Program-made: the position numbers and the translations under genes
Notes under the pieces: model-generated
Seen by the model: only the letters and a program-made list of their open reading frames with translations
Database searches by the model: none
Told to the model about the DNA's origin: nothing
Shown here: positions 49,101-60,812 of the stretch, one piece after another
Numbering within the stretch: the stretch's first letter is position 1
How the letters are laid out: the number at the start of each line of letters is the position of its first letter
NCBI GenBank assembly: GCA_009792885.1
Contig: WMCF01000029.1
Location: forward strand, 8,562,494 to 8,626,493
Direction: 5' to 3'
DNA length: 64,000 nt
From: Eremophila alpestris peregrina
Taxonomy: Eukaryota; Chordata; Aves; Passeriformes; Alaudidae

Positions 49101-50970
49101 TACTTCACAGCACTGCCAACCCTTGAGTATTTAAAAAAAAAAAGCACAAAACAAGAAAGCAGGAAGAATACACAGAGACACAGAAAGCTATAAGATTTTT
49201 AACGACTATTTTTTAGTGGATCTATTTGAGTTTTAATTAATTTGGGGTACTTTCGGGTTTCAAAGACAACAGAGAGAGGCATTCCATAATCACCACATTC
49301 AACTGAAGCAAGATGCCAGTATAAAAGCAGTTAACTCAAACAGTCCATGGCAAAGCTCTACATGAAGGTCTTCTAGAAACAGAGAAACAAAGGAAGTACA
49401 AAGGAATGGGGAGTTTGAAGAATGGGCTTTCTCTGGTATTACCCACAGGTAGTTCCTGAACTGAGTCTGGAGATTCCTTTGTTTGAAAAGCCAGATAAAC
49501 TGCACATTAGATACATACAATCCCAATCCACATATAAGGTATATCCATGACTAAAACCACCAGGAGTATTTTCAGATGACAGCTGAGAATCAGTTATATC
49601 CATCTCTTTCTAAAAGCCAGAGCTGGACAAAATCAGAAGAGTGGGGCAGAAGATGGAAACAACACTGTGAAGTGTACAATTTAAAAAGGAATGCAATTTG
49701 CAATATGAATTTTGTTTCCTATGGATGAGTGGAAAATGTATGTTATCATAAGTCAGTAGTTTGTCAAGAAACTGCAATGAGTTAATGAAAAATCATTTGA
49801 CCTACTGGACTTTGTTAGATGTAGAGATTTTATTTTTTAGTGATGGGGTGCATGAGCTTTGAGACCACAGTTCAAAGCCACCTGATACACCATATAAATA
49901 AAGTCTCCTGGCTATCATGCCAGCACTGGGCTCTCCTCCTGAAGATAAAGCTAGCAGGAAGGACAGGGGGAGAGCCTTGCTCACCACTGCTGCTCCAGTA
50001 GAGCTGAGGAACCACAGTTTTGGATGAGGACCTCCTAATTAAACATTTTATATAAAAAGTGCCGACAGAAAGGGGGTCCCCATTGCGACAATCTTTAACG
50101 GAAGTACAGAACTGTATCATCTCTTGCATTTTCCTTGCTTCCTACTATTTAGTTCCAAAACTGTTGACCAGCTCACTCCACTGTACTTCTGTGTACCTCA
50201 TATGTGATTTAAGGCATGCCCACTGTGTTTTGTAAAAAGACTTAAGAGTAAGTCCAGGCAACTTTCTTGCTTCATGGTATTTCATTTCAATAAACTCAGA
50301 TTTTCTGGGCAGACTACAAGCATGGCAGAGCTTTCATTTAGGTATTCCTAAAATGGAGCTTGTGGTTGATTTCTGGTTAGTCAGGCTGGTAACCAGAACA
50401 GTTTACGTGTGTTTAGGGAGCTCATGATGAACAATTACATGTTTCAGATACTGCAGCAGGGTAATTCCACATCTCTTTCCTCCAACACAGCAAATCTGAG
50501 AGCACCAGTTTCTCCTCAAGTAAAACAACAACCAAGAACAATTTCAGTTTCCTGTGGGTGCCAATGATCACCCAGGGGTGTCCCTGGCCCAGAGTGCCAC
50601 AAGGTGCTAATGAAGTCAGACGTGTTTTGGGAGGGCAGGGCAGGAAGCAGAGCTTTAAGAGACCAGACATCAATTTTGGTAGATGGAAAGACAATGACAA
50701 GGCGAGATGGAGGACAGTTTCTTCCAGTTGTCACAAGCCTCTGGTGTTCTTGGAACTATTCCAGAAGGCTACTAAAGGACCCAAGGTCTCTTGAAGAACC
50801 GAGAGTGCAGTGGTAGAAGAGTGCAGCACAGAGGTGTCCCACAGGGCTCTGCCTTTCACTCTTTCACCCTGATCTGAACCAGCTGGTTACAAAGGGCCTG
50901 AAATGCAGAGTCCTGTTGTTACCCCTCATACACTGACAGACAGATTAAGTAAGGCACTGGCAGTTTGCTT

Positions 50971-51092
50971 TCAAAAGAGAGTGAAAGAAGAACACAAGAA
51001 AGTGAATTAGAGATGAAGAACGTTAACATGAAGGAGAAGAAATGAAAGTAATGAAATGAAAGAGAAGAGAAACTAGACAGCAAAGGAAAGAG
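50971..51092. repeat. Purine-rich (GA) tract
   Basis: About 120 bp of strongly purine-biased plus strand (GAAAGAAG, GAAGGAGAAG, GAAAGAGAAGAGAAA), with a few pyrimidine interruptions. It is a degenerate simple repeat. Confidence 0.65.
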
Positions 51093-54000
51093 GATCAGGC
51101 AATTACACAGCATTTCAGCAATATGACAGCTCTGCATATGATCAGCCTATGTGATCCCAGGGCAACGTGAATTCCAAGCAGGAAAAGTCTTGCATCCACC
51201 CAAATGGAATAGCCAAAATGGAAGGATAAAGGTGGGAATAGCCTAAGTACCATGCTCCAGCCTAAAAAATATATATACACTATTTATTTGCCAATCTGTC
51301 TTTGGGAAACTGCAAGGAGCAATACTCAGGTTTATTATGTCGTCTAACTCCTAGAAACACAAAGTCTTGTTAATAAAGTGTAATGAGCAGGCTCACACAA
51401 ACTGCACTCAAATTTTGGTTTGAGTTTTGCTTTGGTTGCATCTCAATTTGAATGTGATGACTGGTTAGCCCTCTATATACACACACACTATAATAAGGCA
51501 AAGCTCTAAGGTTTCTTTCTAACCTTAAGATGACTGCAACAAACCACTTTTTCAATTGAATATACATCAGAATAAATTTACCTTGAAAATTTACCAATCT
51601 GATAAGAGCTAATGGATTTACGATGAAGAAATAAAGGTTTTTTTCCTGCACAAACAAGTAGGATCACTGCATAGCCAGATTTTATTGCAAAGACCTTAAC
51701 ATGATAAACAGCAACATGCAAAAAGCATTAACTGTATTATGTTCAAAATTAAGTATCTTTGCAGTATAGCAATGCATTATGTAGCTTCTGTTCACTTCTT
51801 GGATTAAAACACCAACCAACCCAAACAACCACTCACTCTTCGTAGTTTAAGAGGCCCAAAAATCCTTCATGAAACAATTCTGTTGTCACTTTTATATAGG
51901 GTTAGTTGATGCCTTCCCCCTCCTTTTTTCCAGTGAGCTAAATATAATTAGTAACTTGAAAATGGAATTAGTTCAACAGCATTCAGCTGAAAGCATTTAT
52001 TTATATGAATCCAGTTATAAACCATAACTCAAAGGCATATTGTAAAGAAATTTACTTCAGTGAAAATTCAAATAGGAGCCTTCTATATAAAAGTGGTATT
52101 AAAGCTTACACATTAGTACAGTCAACATAAATTCTGATTTTAACAGGCTTGGATAAACATATAAATTTTGGCTCAGTGAGTCTGCTTCGGCTGTCAATAC
52201 TCTGAAATAGATACAAGCTTTAACAAACCTTTAATTCAAAAGCCCATTACTGTACCTACTGAAATAGAAAGACGCCAGTATCAAAGAGGAGTTCTTCCCC
52301 ACTTTCATAGTATTACTTCTGTAAGACATCAATTGATCTACAGCCCTTGGAAGAAAACAACTCGCTTCCCTCTCCTGATAAAAGTCAGCACTGTTTTTTC
52401 ATCCATCACAGTGTAACAGCATCAAAATACACCTTTTGCATCTGCTTAAAACAAGGAAAAAAACACCCTGCAAATCACAAAGCCATTCCATGACATGTCA
52501 ATTTACTTTTTCTGGCAGATTCACTACAGAAAAAAATGTTTTCATTAAAAAAACTTAAATGAAGATTTGTTTAAAGCAGTCAGTAAGAGAGAAACGAGGG
52601 AAAAGAGAAGGAAGAATTTATACACATCTGCATATTGCTAATGTTATTCTGAGGTGTTCTTCCAGTTCATAAAGAAAACATGGAGAGATTCCTGCATCCA
52701 ATGTCCTGAGATTTAATAAATTGCCAGACTAACTGTTGGTTACTTAATGACTAATAACATCCACAACATTTAGCAGCATCTGATAAATTGTGTAACCAAC
52801 TTAATTTACCCTCTCTTGACATTAAAAGCAGTTACTGTTCATAAATAATGTCTTAAAACATTTGGGTGGGTTCTTGAATTCAAATGAACAATGCATTTGG
52901 AACTACTGTGGTGGCATTAATGGGCAGGTAAACAAATACATTTATTTTCATTCCCTCAGTGCTGCTGTTATGGTCTCTTTTAGAATCCAGTCCTTTGGTT
53001 TACTGTGGTCTGTGGCTACCTGCTCTTTTCCCTGAAAAACACCACAGTATTTAAACTCAGCTGCTTTTTTTTTTGTAAGGGAATGTTTTTCATTCTTCCA
53101 GGCCATGCTAAGTCCCCTTTGCTTAGCTTGTTCAATTATCTGATCTCATAATGAAAATGGTTTGATTTTGAGTAGCAGTAACGAGAACAGCTTCACTGAG
53201 CTCATGGCACTGCTGGCCCAGCTGGGAGGAGGGAGGATTCTTCCCCAGGTACTGCCCAGAGGCAGCTCAGCCTGCACCTGTGCCAGGGACCATGTCTGGT
53301 GCACACAGGAGACTCCAGTAGGAAGAGAAACACAAACAGGACCTGCTGCACCAACCTTGGGGCCACTGCTGTGAACCCAGCCACAGGACAACTTCCTCCA
53401 GACAGCCTTTGGGACAACAAAACACCCTGGAGAAGAAGTGTAAATGCCTAAAAGAGCGCAAGTTTGGAATAATTTCTGCCCTTCAACTAACAAGATTTAT
53501 GAGCATCAAAATTGCTTGGGACATGGTGTTATTTTCAAAAGGAAAAAATGAGGAGGTACTTAAAACTAAATGAATCTCAGGACTACTTTCTACTGACATT
53601 GCTTACAATGGGCTTAATTATTTATGGGAAGAAACCATCCCATTGTATATCTGCTGGAATTTTTGAAAAACAAGTAAAGGGAATAAAAATTAAAATCTTG
53701 TTTGCAAAGCACTGGATTAGCAGCAAGCAATCTGGGTTTTGTCTCCTCGGATAAATCTCCTAGATAGCTGGATCAAAGAAGTCCTTTGTGAAACAGACAC
53801 TTGACTGAGATGTTTGGAGACTTGGAACATTTTCCAAAGTGATAACCATTTTGGTATCCAGCTTAAGACAACTTTGAAAGCATTTTCTGAAAACTGGAAT
53901 TAATTATAATTAAATTAATTCTTCTCCCACATTATATTTGGTGATTATATTTGAAGTCTTGCTATGTAATTTCAATTATTAAGGTGCTTTTACACTAGAA

Positions 54001-56224
54001 GCAGATAAAAGTCCTCAGAAACTCTAAAACTTCCACCAATGAAAAAGTGCTTGGCTGACAAAAACTGACTCCAATTGAGAACGAATGCCTTTGCCAGCAC
54101 ACAGCAGTGCTTTTCATGTGAGATACACAGCTTTATGCCAACTTTGGACATGCTCCTAGAACTTTAACTTTAGGCTCCACAGAGACAAGTTGGACATCTG
54201 TGCATGTTGCTCATTCAGGATATTCATTCACACATGAGGAGATCCCACCCCCTGCTAATACAGAATGTGAACTTAGCACAGTTACCCAATCCCTAATGCT
54301 GCGGCAACAGCCCAAGGAAAGAAGTGAAGCCACACAACCCCATATTATTTTTGCTGGCACCTCCCTAAGAATTTTTTCAATTCAATTCAATGAGGGGAAA
54401 GAGAAAAGTACTGAAGGATTTCATTTTGGGATTTTGATTTTATGAGCTGCTGGCAACTGTCCCTGGGCAAGCGCACACACACGCTGTGTGACATAAACTG
54501 TTCACCTGACACTCCAGGGATTCTGAAGGTGGGAAGGAGTCTCAAAAAGTTCATTGTTGGTGTGTTTTGGTTTTTGTTGTATTTTGTTTTTTGATTATTC
54601 AAAAGTGAACTTTCCTTCAATTTAGCATATAAATTGAATTAATGTGATTAGTCTTTCTAAAATGTAGAGCTCTTGTCTCGTCCAAACACAGTCTGTGCCA
54701 GGCAGCAGGTCAGGACTTGACACAGAGTGAGGAGAGCTCCACCTCCTTTGAACAGCACAGTGCAAACATGTCTGCAGTTCATTCTGCAGAGCAAGGTGCT
54801 TGCACAGCCACTGCATTTACCTGAGAACAGTGGTCACTACTGAAAACCAATTATTATCATTTCCTGAGAGAAGGCTTGACTCCAGCACGCTGAGCCTCCT
54901 GAACTCTCCCAGTGCCCCCGTGTGCACAATGAGCAGCCAGTGCTACCTAAAGGACTCCAGTGTGGCACAAGATCCAGGGAAGCCACTCAGCTGGTAAAGC
55001 TCTTCAAGCACAGCCCACTGCTCCCCATCAGCCACACAACAGACACAGAAAAGGACCTCCTCAGAAACAGCTGCATTATTCTTTTTTCTAAACAGAAAAA
55101 CACTAATTGATTGTTCCTGTAATAGCTTCCTCAAATTCCCAAAAATGTCTGTTTCTGAAGGGTCAAAAGCTTGTGGCAACAGCTCCTTCTTCATCCTGGG
55201 CCACAGGGCCTTGTCATGGCACATGTACTGTCCCAGAATGGAATTCCTTCTCCAGGTGACAAGTACAGTGGCATAGGGATTGGTCTGAAACACATTTCTG
55301 GAAGAATAATTCATTCCTGTTTCCATCACAGCCAGCCTGATCTCTACATACACAACTGCTGCACCTCTTCACAGTAACACAACAGAAGATCCTGACTTTT
55401 TCCAAAGAGATAATTACAGACTGCCTGATGACAATTGCTTCCAGTCTCAAAGCAAACAAGACAAACAATGGCACAAATCAGTGATCCATGTCATATCTTA
55501 GGCAACAACTTAATTATCAGAACGAACTTATTTAAAGCACAGCATTAACAAGACATTCTAACACCACTTTACCTGACACTGTTTCACAAAGGTAAGGATA
55601 TAGTCTAGGGAGCTATCAGAACATCAGCTTGAAGGTAGTATAAAATGCTGTAACCAGCAGTAGCAAAGGTGTTTTATTGGCAAAGGAAGTGCTAAGCACA
55701 AGCACGAGCCTTCCTTCTCAGATGCCCCAGCCCTGGCCTCTTGGAGAGTTTTCTGTTCTTCCACCAAATGCAAATGCTCGTCTCTCCTGAGGTGCTCAAA
55801 TTGTTATTTTCAAGCCTTGATGTCTCAACACAATTCCCAGCAGTTCTTCTTAGCCTTCTACATTCTGACTTCTGTTTACTGATGCACTACTTCTCCAAGT
55901 GTAGTAGCACATCAGTTAATTATACAGTAGTCTGCCTAATCAGGTTTCCCCAGGGTTTTTAACAGAAACCCTTTGTATTTCTTAATGATTCCACGAGATT
56001 GTAGCTATTTTTAGTTCTGCAGTAAAAGAAATGAGTCTGCTGACAATACTATCTCCTAAAAAGGTGGAAGTGCTATAAAAACCGTTGATCCAAGCAGACT
56101 TGAACTTTGGAGAATTCAGATTTAGTCTGGATCTTATGATTAACATTTCTCTGTATCACATATATGCAGCCACCACTTACAGAAATACAAATTAGGTAGA
56201 AAGACTAGTACTGAAGAATAGATG

Positions 56225-56235
56225 TGACCTACTTA
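56225..56235 (-). promoter_or_regulatory. RORE consensus match
   Basis: The minus strand reads TAAGTAGGTCA, an exact match to WAWNTRGGTCA, within AT-rich sequence about 470 bp from a CR1 fragment. Confidence 0.3.
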
Positions 56236-56704
56236 TCATTTTAATATTAAAACAGATACATTCAAGTTAACAGCAAGCTCTCCACTGCCTTCAATACAAT
56301 TCACCAATTGATCAGTGACAGTCCAACAATTTCCTTGACCAGCTTCTCATGACCTGTCTTGTGCTGAAGGAGGACATGCTCTACATACCCAAGATCACTT
56401 TTCTTTAGTTCTAAGGCAGACATACACAAACTTTCTCTCTGATTTAAGGGGGAATTCAGGATTAATAAGAAAAAAACAAAACCCCACCAAATGACAGAAT
56501 CACAACAAACTACTAAAAGCACAAACCCATAGAAATACATCAAGCTTTCACATTACAAAAGCTCAGAAAAACAGTAAAAAATAGGTGGAGGACTTTCCGT
56601 GTGCCAGAGCTGGTCACGTATTTGGCTGAATTGTGTCTTGTATTAATAGAGGCCATAATTAAAAATATTTAATTGACAACTGCCTTACTACAAAAGAGTT
56701 TTTC

Positions 56705-56888
56705 TCATGGATCATACAGAAGTTGGAGATGTTGGAGGCACCTTGGAGATGGCTTGATGCAGCCCCTGCTCAAAGCAGCATCAAATAAAGGCTCAGGGTT
56801 GTGTCCAGACCAGTGAGGTCTGAGTATCTCCAAGAATGGAGACTCCACAACCTCTCTGGGCAACACAATACAGTACCTAACCACTGGC
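56705..56888 (-). mobile_element. CR1 LINE, short 3' fragment
   Basis: The plus strand carries the inverse complement of a CR1 3' end (GAATGGAGACTCCACAACCT, CTCTGGGCAACACAATACAG, GTGTCCAGACCAGTGAGG). The terminal motif CCAACTTCTGTATGATCC reads on minus near 56705-56730. About 185 bp remain. Confidence 0.85.
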
Positions 56889-58789
56889 ACAACAACAAAT
56901 AAACCAAAAAGTAGACCTTTCCCTTTGATTAGAGCATTTGAGACCCTTTTGGCCAGGCTCCCCAGTGAAGTGGCACTATGCAGACACAGCTCCCCCCTGG
57001 CAGGCAGGCAGACACACCTGAGTCACAGTGAGACACAAGCTGCAGCACTGACATCACCTAAGCTCCGACGCTCTCACCGAGGGCATGGGCAGCACCCGGC
57101 TCTGAGACACTGCTGCAAGTTCTTAGTCCTACCTACTCCCCAAATCAGAAATGAACATGTGCCAGAGAGCATTTCCCCATTATGAAAGCAGCTCTTTATA
57201 GCATTCCACGGGGACCTGTCTGCAAGGATGAACTGTATCTCTGCGCAGTTCCTTTTGTCCTGTATTTGTTCTTTGATGTACAAATACGCCACAGACTAAG
57301 CGGTGATCTCTTTGATGTTGAACTTTTATACTTTATTGCAACTAGCACACTTACAAGAGGAGCTGCCAGTCATTCTGTCTTCTAAACATTCAGATTTCAT
57401 GAGGCATTTGCTTTATGAGTCAGATTTCTTAGTAACTTGTTTCCAGAATTTCCACAAGAACTGCACTACTCTTCTGGACTGATAACTTGATTAAAAATCT
57501 AGACCTGATCAGGTTTTTCAGGTATTACAAATTAATACAAGCATTGGCTAATATATCTGAGTATATTTGACATAAGTATCATTATGTAGTCAAGTATGTA
57601 TTTCCTCACTCTCTTTTAGGTAATTCGGGATGGTGCCTGGAATCCAGCAGTGACCAGGAGTAGGGAACAGGACAAACCAAGGCATGGCAACCCTTTGCAG
57701 TTCAGGGACCTCCAGAGGCAGCCTCGGCAGTACAGTTTTTCATAATGCAGCGTGTACACATCGAATTGGAGGCTGACAATACCATGGCAGATTAAATTAC
57801 AAAGTTAGTTACTTCTGCAGCAAAACAGTAATCAACACTGGCACAAATAACATGTTAGGAAGTGCAAATTTACCACCACTAAATGCTACAGCTTTCAGTG
57901 TGACATAAAAAAGCATTTCCATTCAGAAGCACTTCTGTGAGGGTTTTAAAATCAATCCTACAAGCTGAAATTATTTGGAGTGAGATTTTGGTATTCACAA
58001 GGTCTCTACTTTAGAGTGACCTTTATGTTTGGCTATTTTCCCCTTCTGTAAGTATAAACACTGTGGTTGAGAGGGAAAACATCAGAGGAAAATTAGAATA
58101 TTTTGGAACAGTGACAGCAAGGAGGGAGCATTTCCCCATACCGAGCTCTAGGTTTCCACAACAAAAATCAGTATTGCTACTGATGCTCCTCTCCAAGCCA
58201 AGTAGTTTAAAGGTGCAGTGTCAGTGCTGGCCAGAGAAATGTGCCATGGTGGACATTTGAATCTCAAGTTATAATTTTAAAGTGAATAAACCATACAATA
58301 ATTTTAGATGGTTTTAGTAAGTTAGAAAAAAACTATTTAAAATGAAACAAAACTGTTAAAGGTACTGATTGCTCTTTTTCTAAAACATTTTGCAGCTCAG
58401 AAAGGAGAAGTGTTAAGAGCTAGTGAGGTGTACACAAAGGAGGGAGCACACCAGCACCTGCCATGCCAGGCAGCCAGGTTCTGCACTCCACCTTTCTGGC
58501 TGGGACATGCACAGTTAATCCCAGAAACACCAGATTTTTAAGAAATCTGGACAGAGCAGTACTGGAAACGCCACATTTTGAGGGCCTTTCTCAGGTTCAG
58601 GCAGAAGTTAGCTCTCAGTGCTCACCCAGATTCTGTCATGTGCAATAAAACAACGCACCAAGAGAAACACGAGGGTGAAACATTGCTCATGTTCCTGAGA
58701 GGCTTCCTACGCAGTGTCCATGGAAGCACCCCACGCGGGAGGCAGGAGGGAGGATTTTGATGCTCCTTGCAGAGAACAATAGGAACATC

Positions 58790-58935
58790 AATGGCTAATG
58801 GAGCTGAGCTGGCCCCAGCCGCAGCAGCGCCGTGCCGCAGGCGCTGCCAGCCGCGGCCGCTCCCCTCCATCGCCCTGGAGCACCTGGAGGCAGCCGTGCC
58901 CTGGGCCTCTGCCCCAGCCATCTGCCAGGCGCCTA
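58790..58935. promoter_or_regulatory. Small CpG-rich block
   Basis: Clustered CpGs (CAGCCGCAGCAGCGCCGTG, then CCGCGGCCGCTC) in otherwise AT-rich intron. It is too small for a standard CpG island call. It could be a remnant island or enhancer; function unknown. Confidence 0.3.
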
Positions 58936-60804
58936 TGTATATGAGGTTTCTCAAATGAAACATCTCGGGCTCTTTAATTAACCTGTCTTACTTTTTTATT
59001 ATCTGTTGATACAAGAATCTCTCCAGCAGTTACAAACATCTTTATGTACCCATATTTTAAGCAAATACGTCTTTTAATTCAATAAGGCACCCACGGTACG
59101 AGAAAAACTCTCCCCAAAATTTAACACAACGCATCTCTGTCAATCTAACAATTGCAGGGTGTGTCCCTCTGACAGAAAACAACGCTGAGTGTGAGCTCAG
59201 CTCCTCCAGACGATCACAAACAATCTGCCCCTTCTCCACATGGCAGAGGGTGCCCCTGCAGCAGCAGTGTCAAACACATCTGCCCAGCCCTGGAGAGCTC
59301 CAGCCTGGCATCCCAAACCAGGACTGCACAGTGGTTTCACTTACATTGATGCGCTCCAAAACTGGTAACATGAGGTCCATCATACCACAAATTCTCCAGG
59401 ACTCTAGAAGGAGGTAGTCCAAGGAGAGGAAAAAGCAGGGGCTACAACAAGCAGTTTTCTGCAGTGCACAAGATGGGTTAATTAATTCCCAAACTGAGCA
59501 AGAAAAAATTACAAGTTCACTAGAAAATGTGTATTTTCTCACAATAGCTACTCTGACAAATCAAACACAAAGATGGGCTAATTAATTTAGCCAAATGGGA
59601 AAACGCACCCATTATGAGAAGCATTACAGTTGTTACAGGAGAGCAGCCACTGCTGCTCCTGTCAAGTAGTCAGCAATTCATACAGCAACTCAAATTTTTG
59701 CAAGAACTAAAGTATGTGAATATCTACGTACAAAAAGATAACTCCAAATGCTCTGATGACCAGACCAGGGCTCATTTTTTACTGGCTTTCAACTCTCTTC
59801 CTAGACTAGAGGCTTCAGGCAAAGAGCACCCGGGTCTTAGAGAGAATTTAACCTTCTTTTGGGGTGAGAAGAAGATAAATGACCCTTTGAATCATGTCCC
59901 ATTAGACACAGGGCTAAGCACAGGAGGCTGGACAAGAGATTGCTCCTCTCTTCAGAACTAGGAGTGAGGTAAACATCACCTTATGTAAGTTGTAGGCACA
60001 CTTAACCCATGGCACAGTATCACCTCCTAAGAGCCCTGGCAGTCTCATAGAGGAGTGAATTAAGTGCCACATGAAATGGGAACTTGATTTCTAATTGGAT
60101 CATGTAAATTGTACAAGGCATTAAACAGCAAACGATACTTGGATGAAGGGAGAAAACTGCTGAGCCAATCAAATACATGAGCTCTCAGTATCTGCAAGAG
60201 CTGGAAGCAGAAGCCACTGCCATAATGCATCACTCCCCATTTCATGCTGTTAACGAAATTACAGCAAGAACAGCAGACTTTAGCACTTCTAGAACACCAA
60301 AGAGTACAGTGCAGAAGGCAGCATGTGCAAACGGTGACAGGACCTTTCCTTTGGTTGAGAGTGCAGAAAGTACTCTGCACATAGCAGGTGTGAGCAGAGT
60401 GGCAGGAGGCCCAAGCACAGGCTCTGGGGCAGGGTGCCCACAGTGCCTCTGACCCGCACCACTCAGAGCCAGTGAAAAGCAAGGCTGGCATGTATGAACA
60501 CAACCCCCTGCTTCTCTGTCAATCAGTCAAAACTCCAGCTTGTGGTTCCTTCAGTTTGAAGGAACACATTCTAACAAACCCTTTGTCACACAGTATCTGT
60601 CTATGTAAAGATTTAATGTCACTTTTCCACCCCTTTATTTGAGAATGATCGACTTCTTCTAAAGTACATAAAGAGTCATGCAGTTGGTTTTATGAAGCAC
60701 TTAGTCCCAGGATTCAGTGGCAAGAAACAGCACAGTTTTTCAAAGAACACAAACAGTACACAATAATTACATGGCTGATACCCTGTAAGTATGCTGACTA
60801 TTCT

Positions 60805-60812
60805 ATTTGCAT
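60805..60812 (+). promoter_or_regulatory. POU octamer motif
   Basis: ATTTGCAT is an exact octamer (OCT/POU) site, in a low-complexity-free stretch that also contains TTTAATTAAG. Exact octamers occur by chance about once per 65 kb per strand, so support comes only from context. Confidence 0.25.

Larger units (their letters stand above)
46116..56704 (-). other. RORA: Upstream RORA intron, part 3
   Basis: Intron sequence with no exon found. Features of note are a conserved-looking AT stretch at 47620-47790, a purine-rich tract at 50971-51092, a possible LINE reverse-transcriptase shard near 50833-50850, an AC microsatellite at 51479-51489 and an exact RORE match at 56225-56235. Confidence 0.7.

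Noticed and set aside
56301..56543. Minus-strand frame starting MMYF, the same four residues as the RORA4 N-terminus
   Set aside because: It diverges immediately (YGFVLLVV rather than VIAAMK) and has no splice donor after a tenth codon. It is a coincidence, not the RORA4 first exon.
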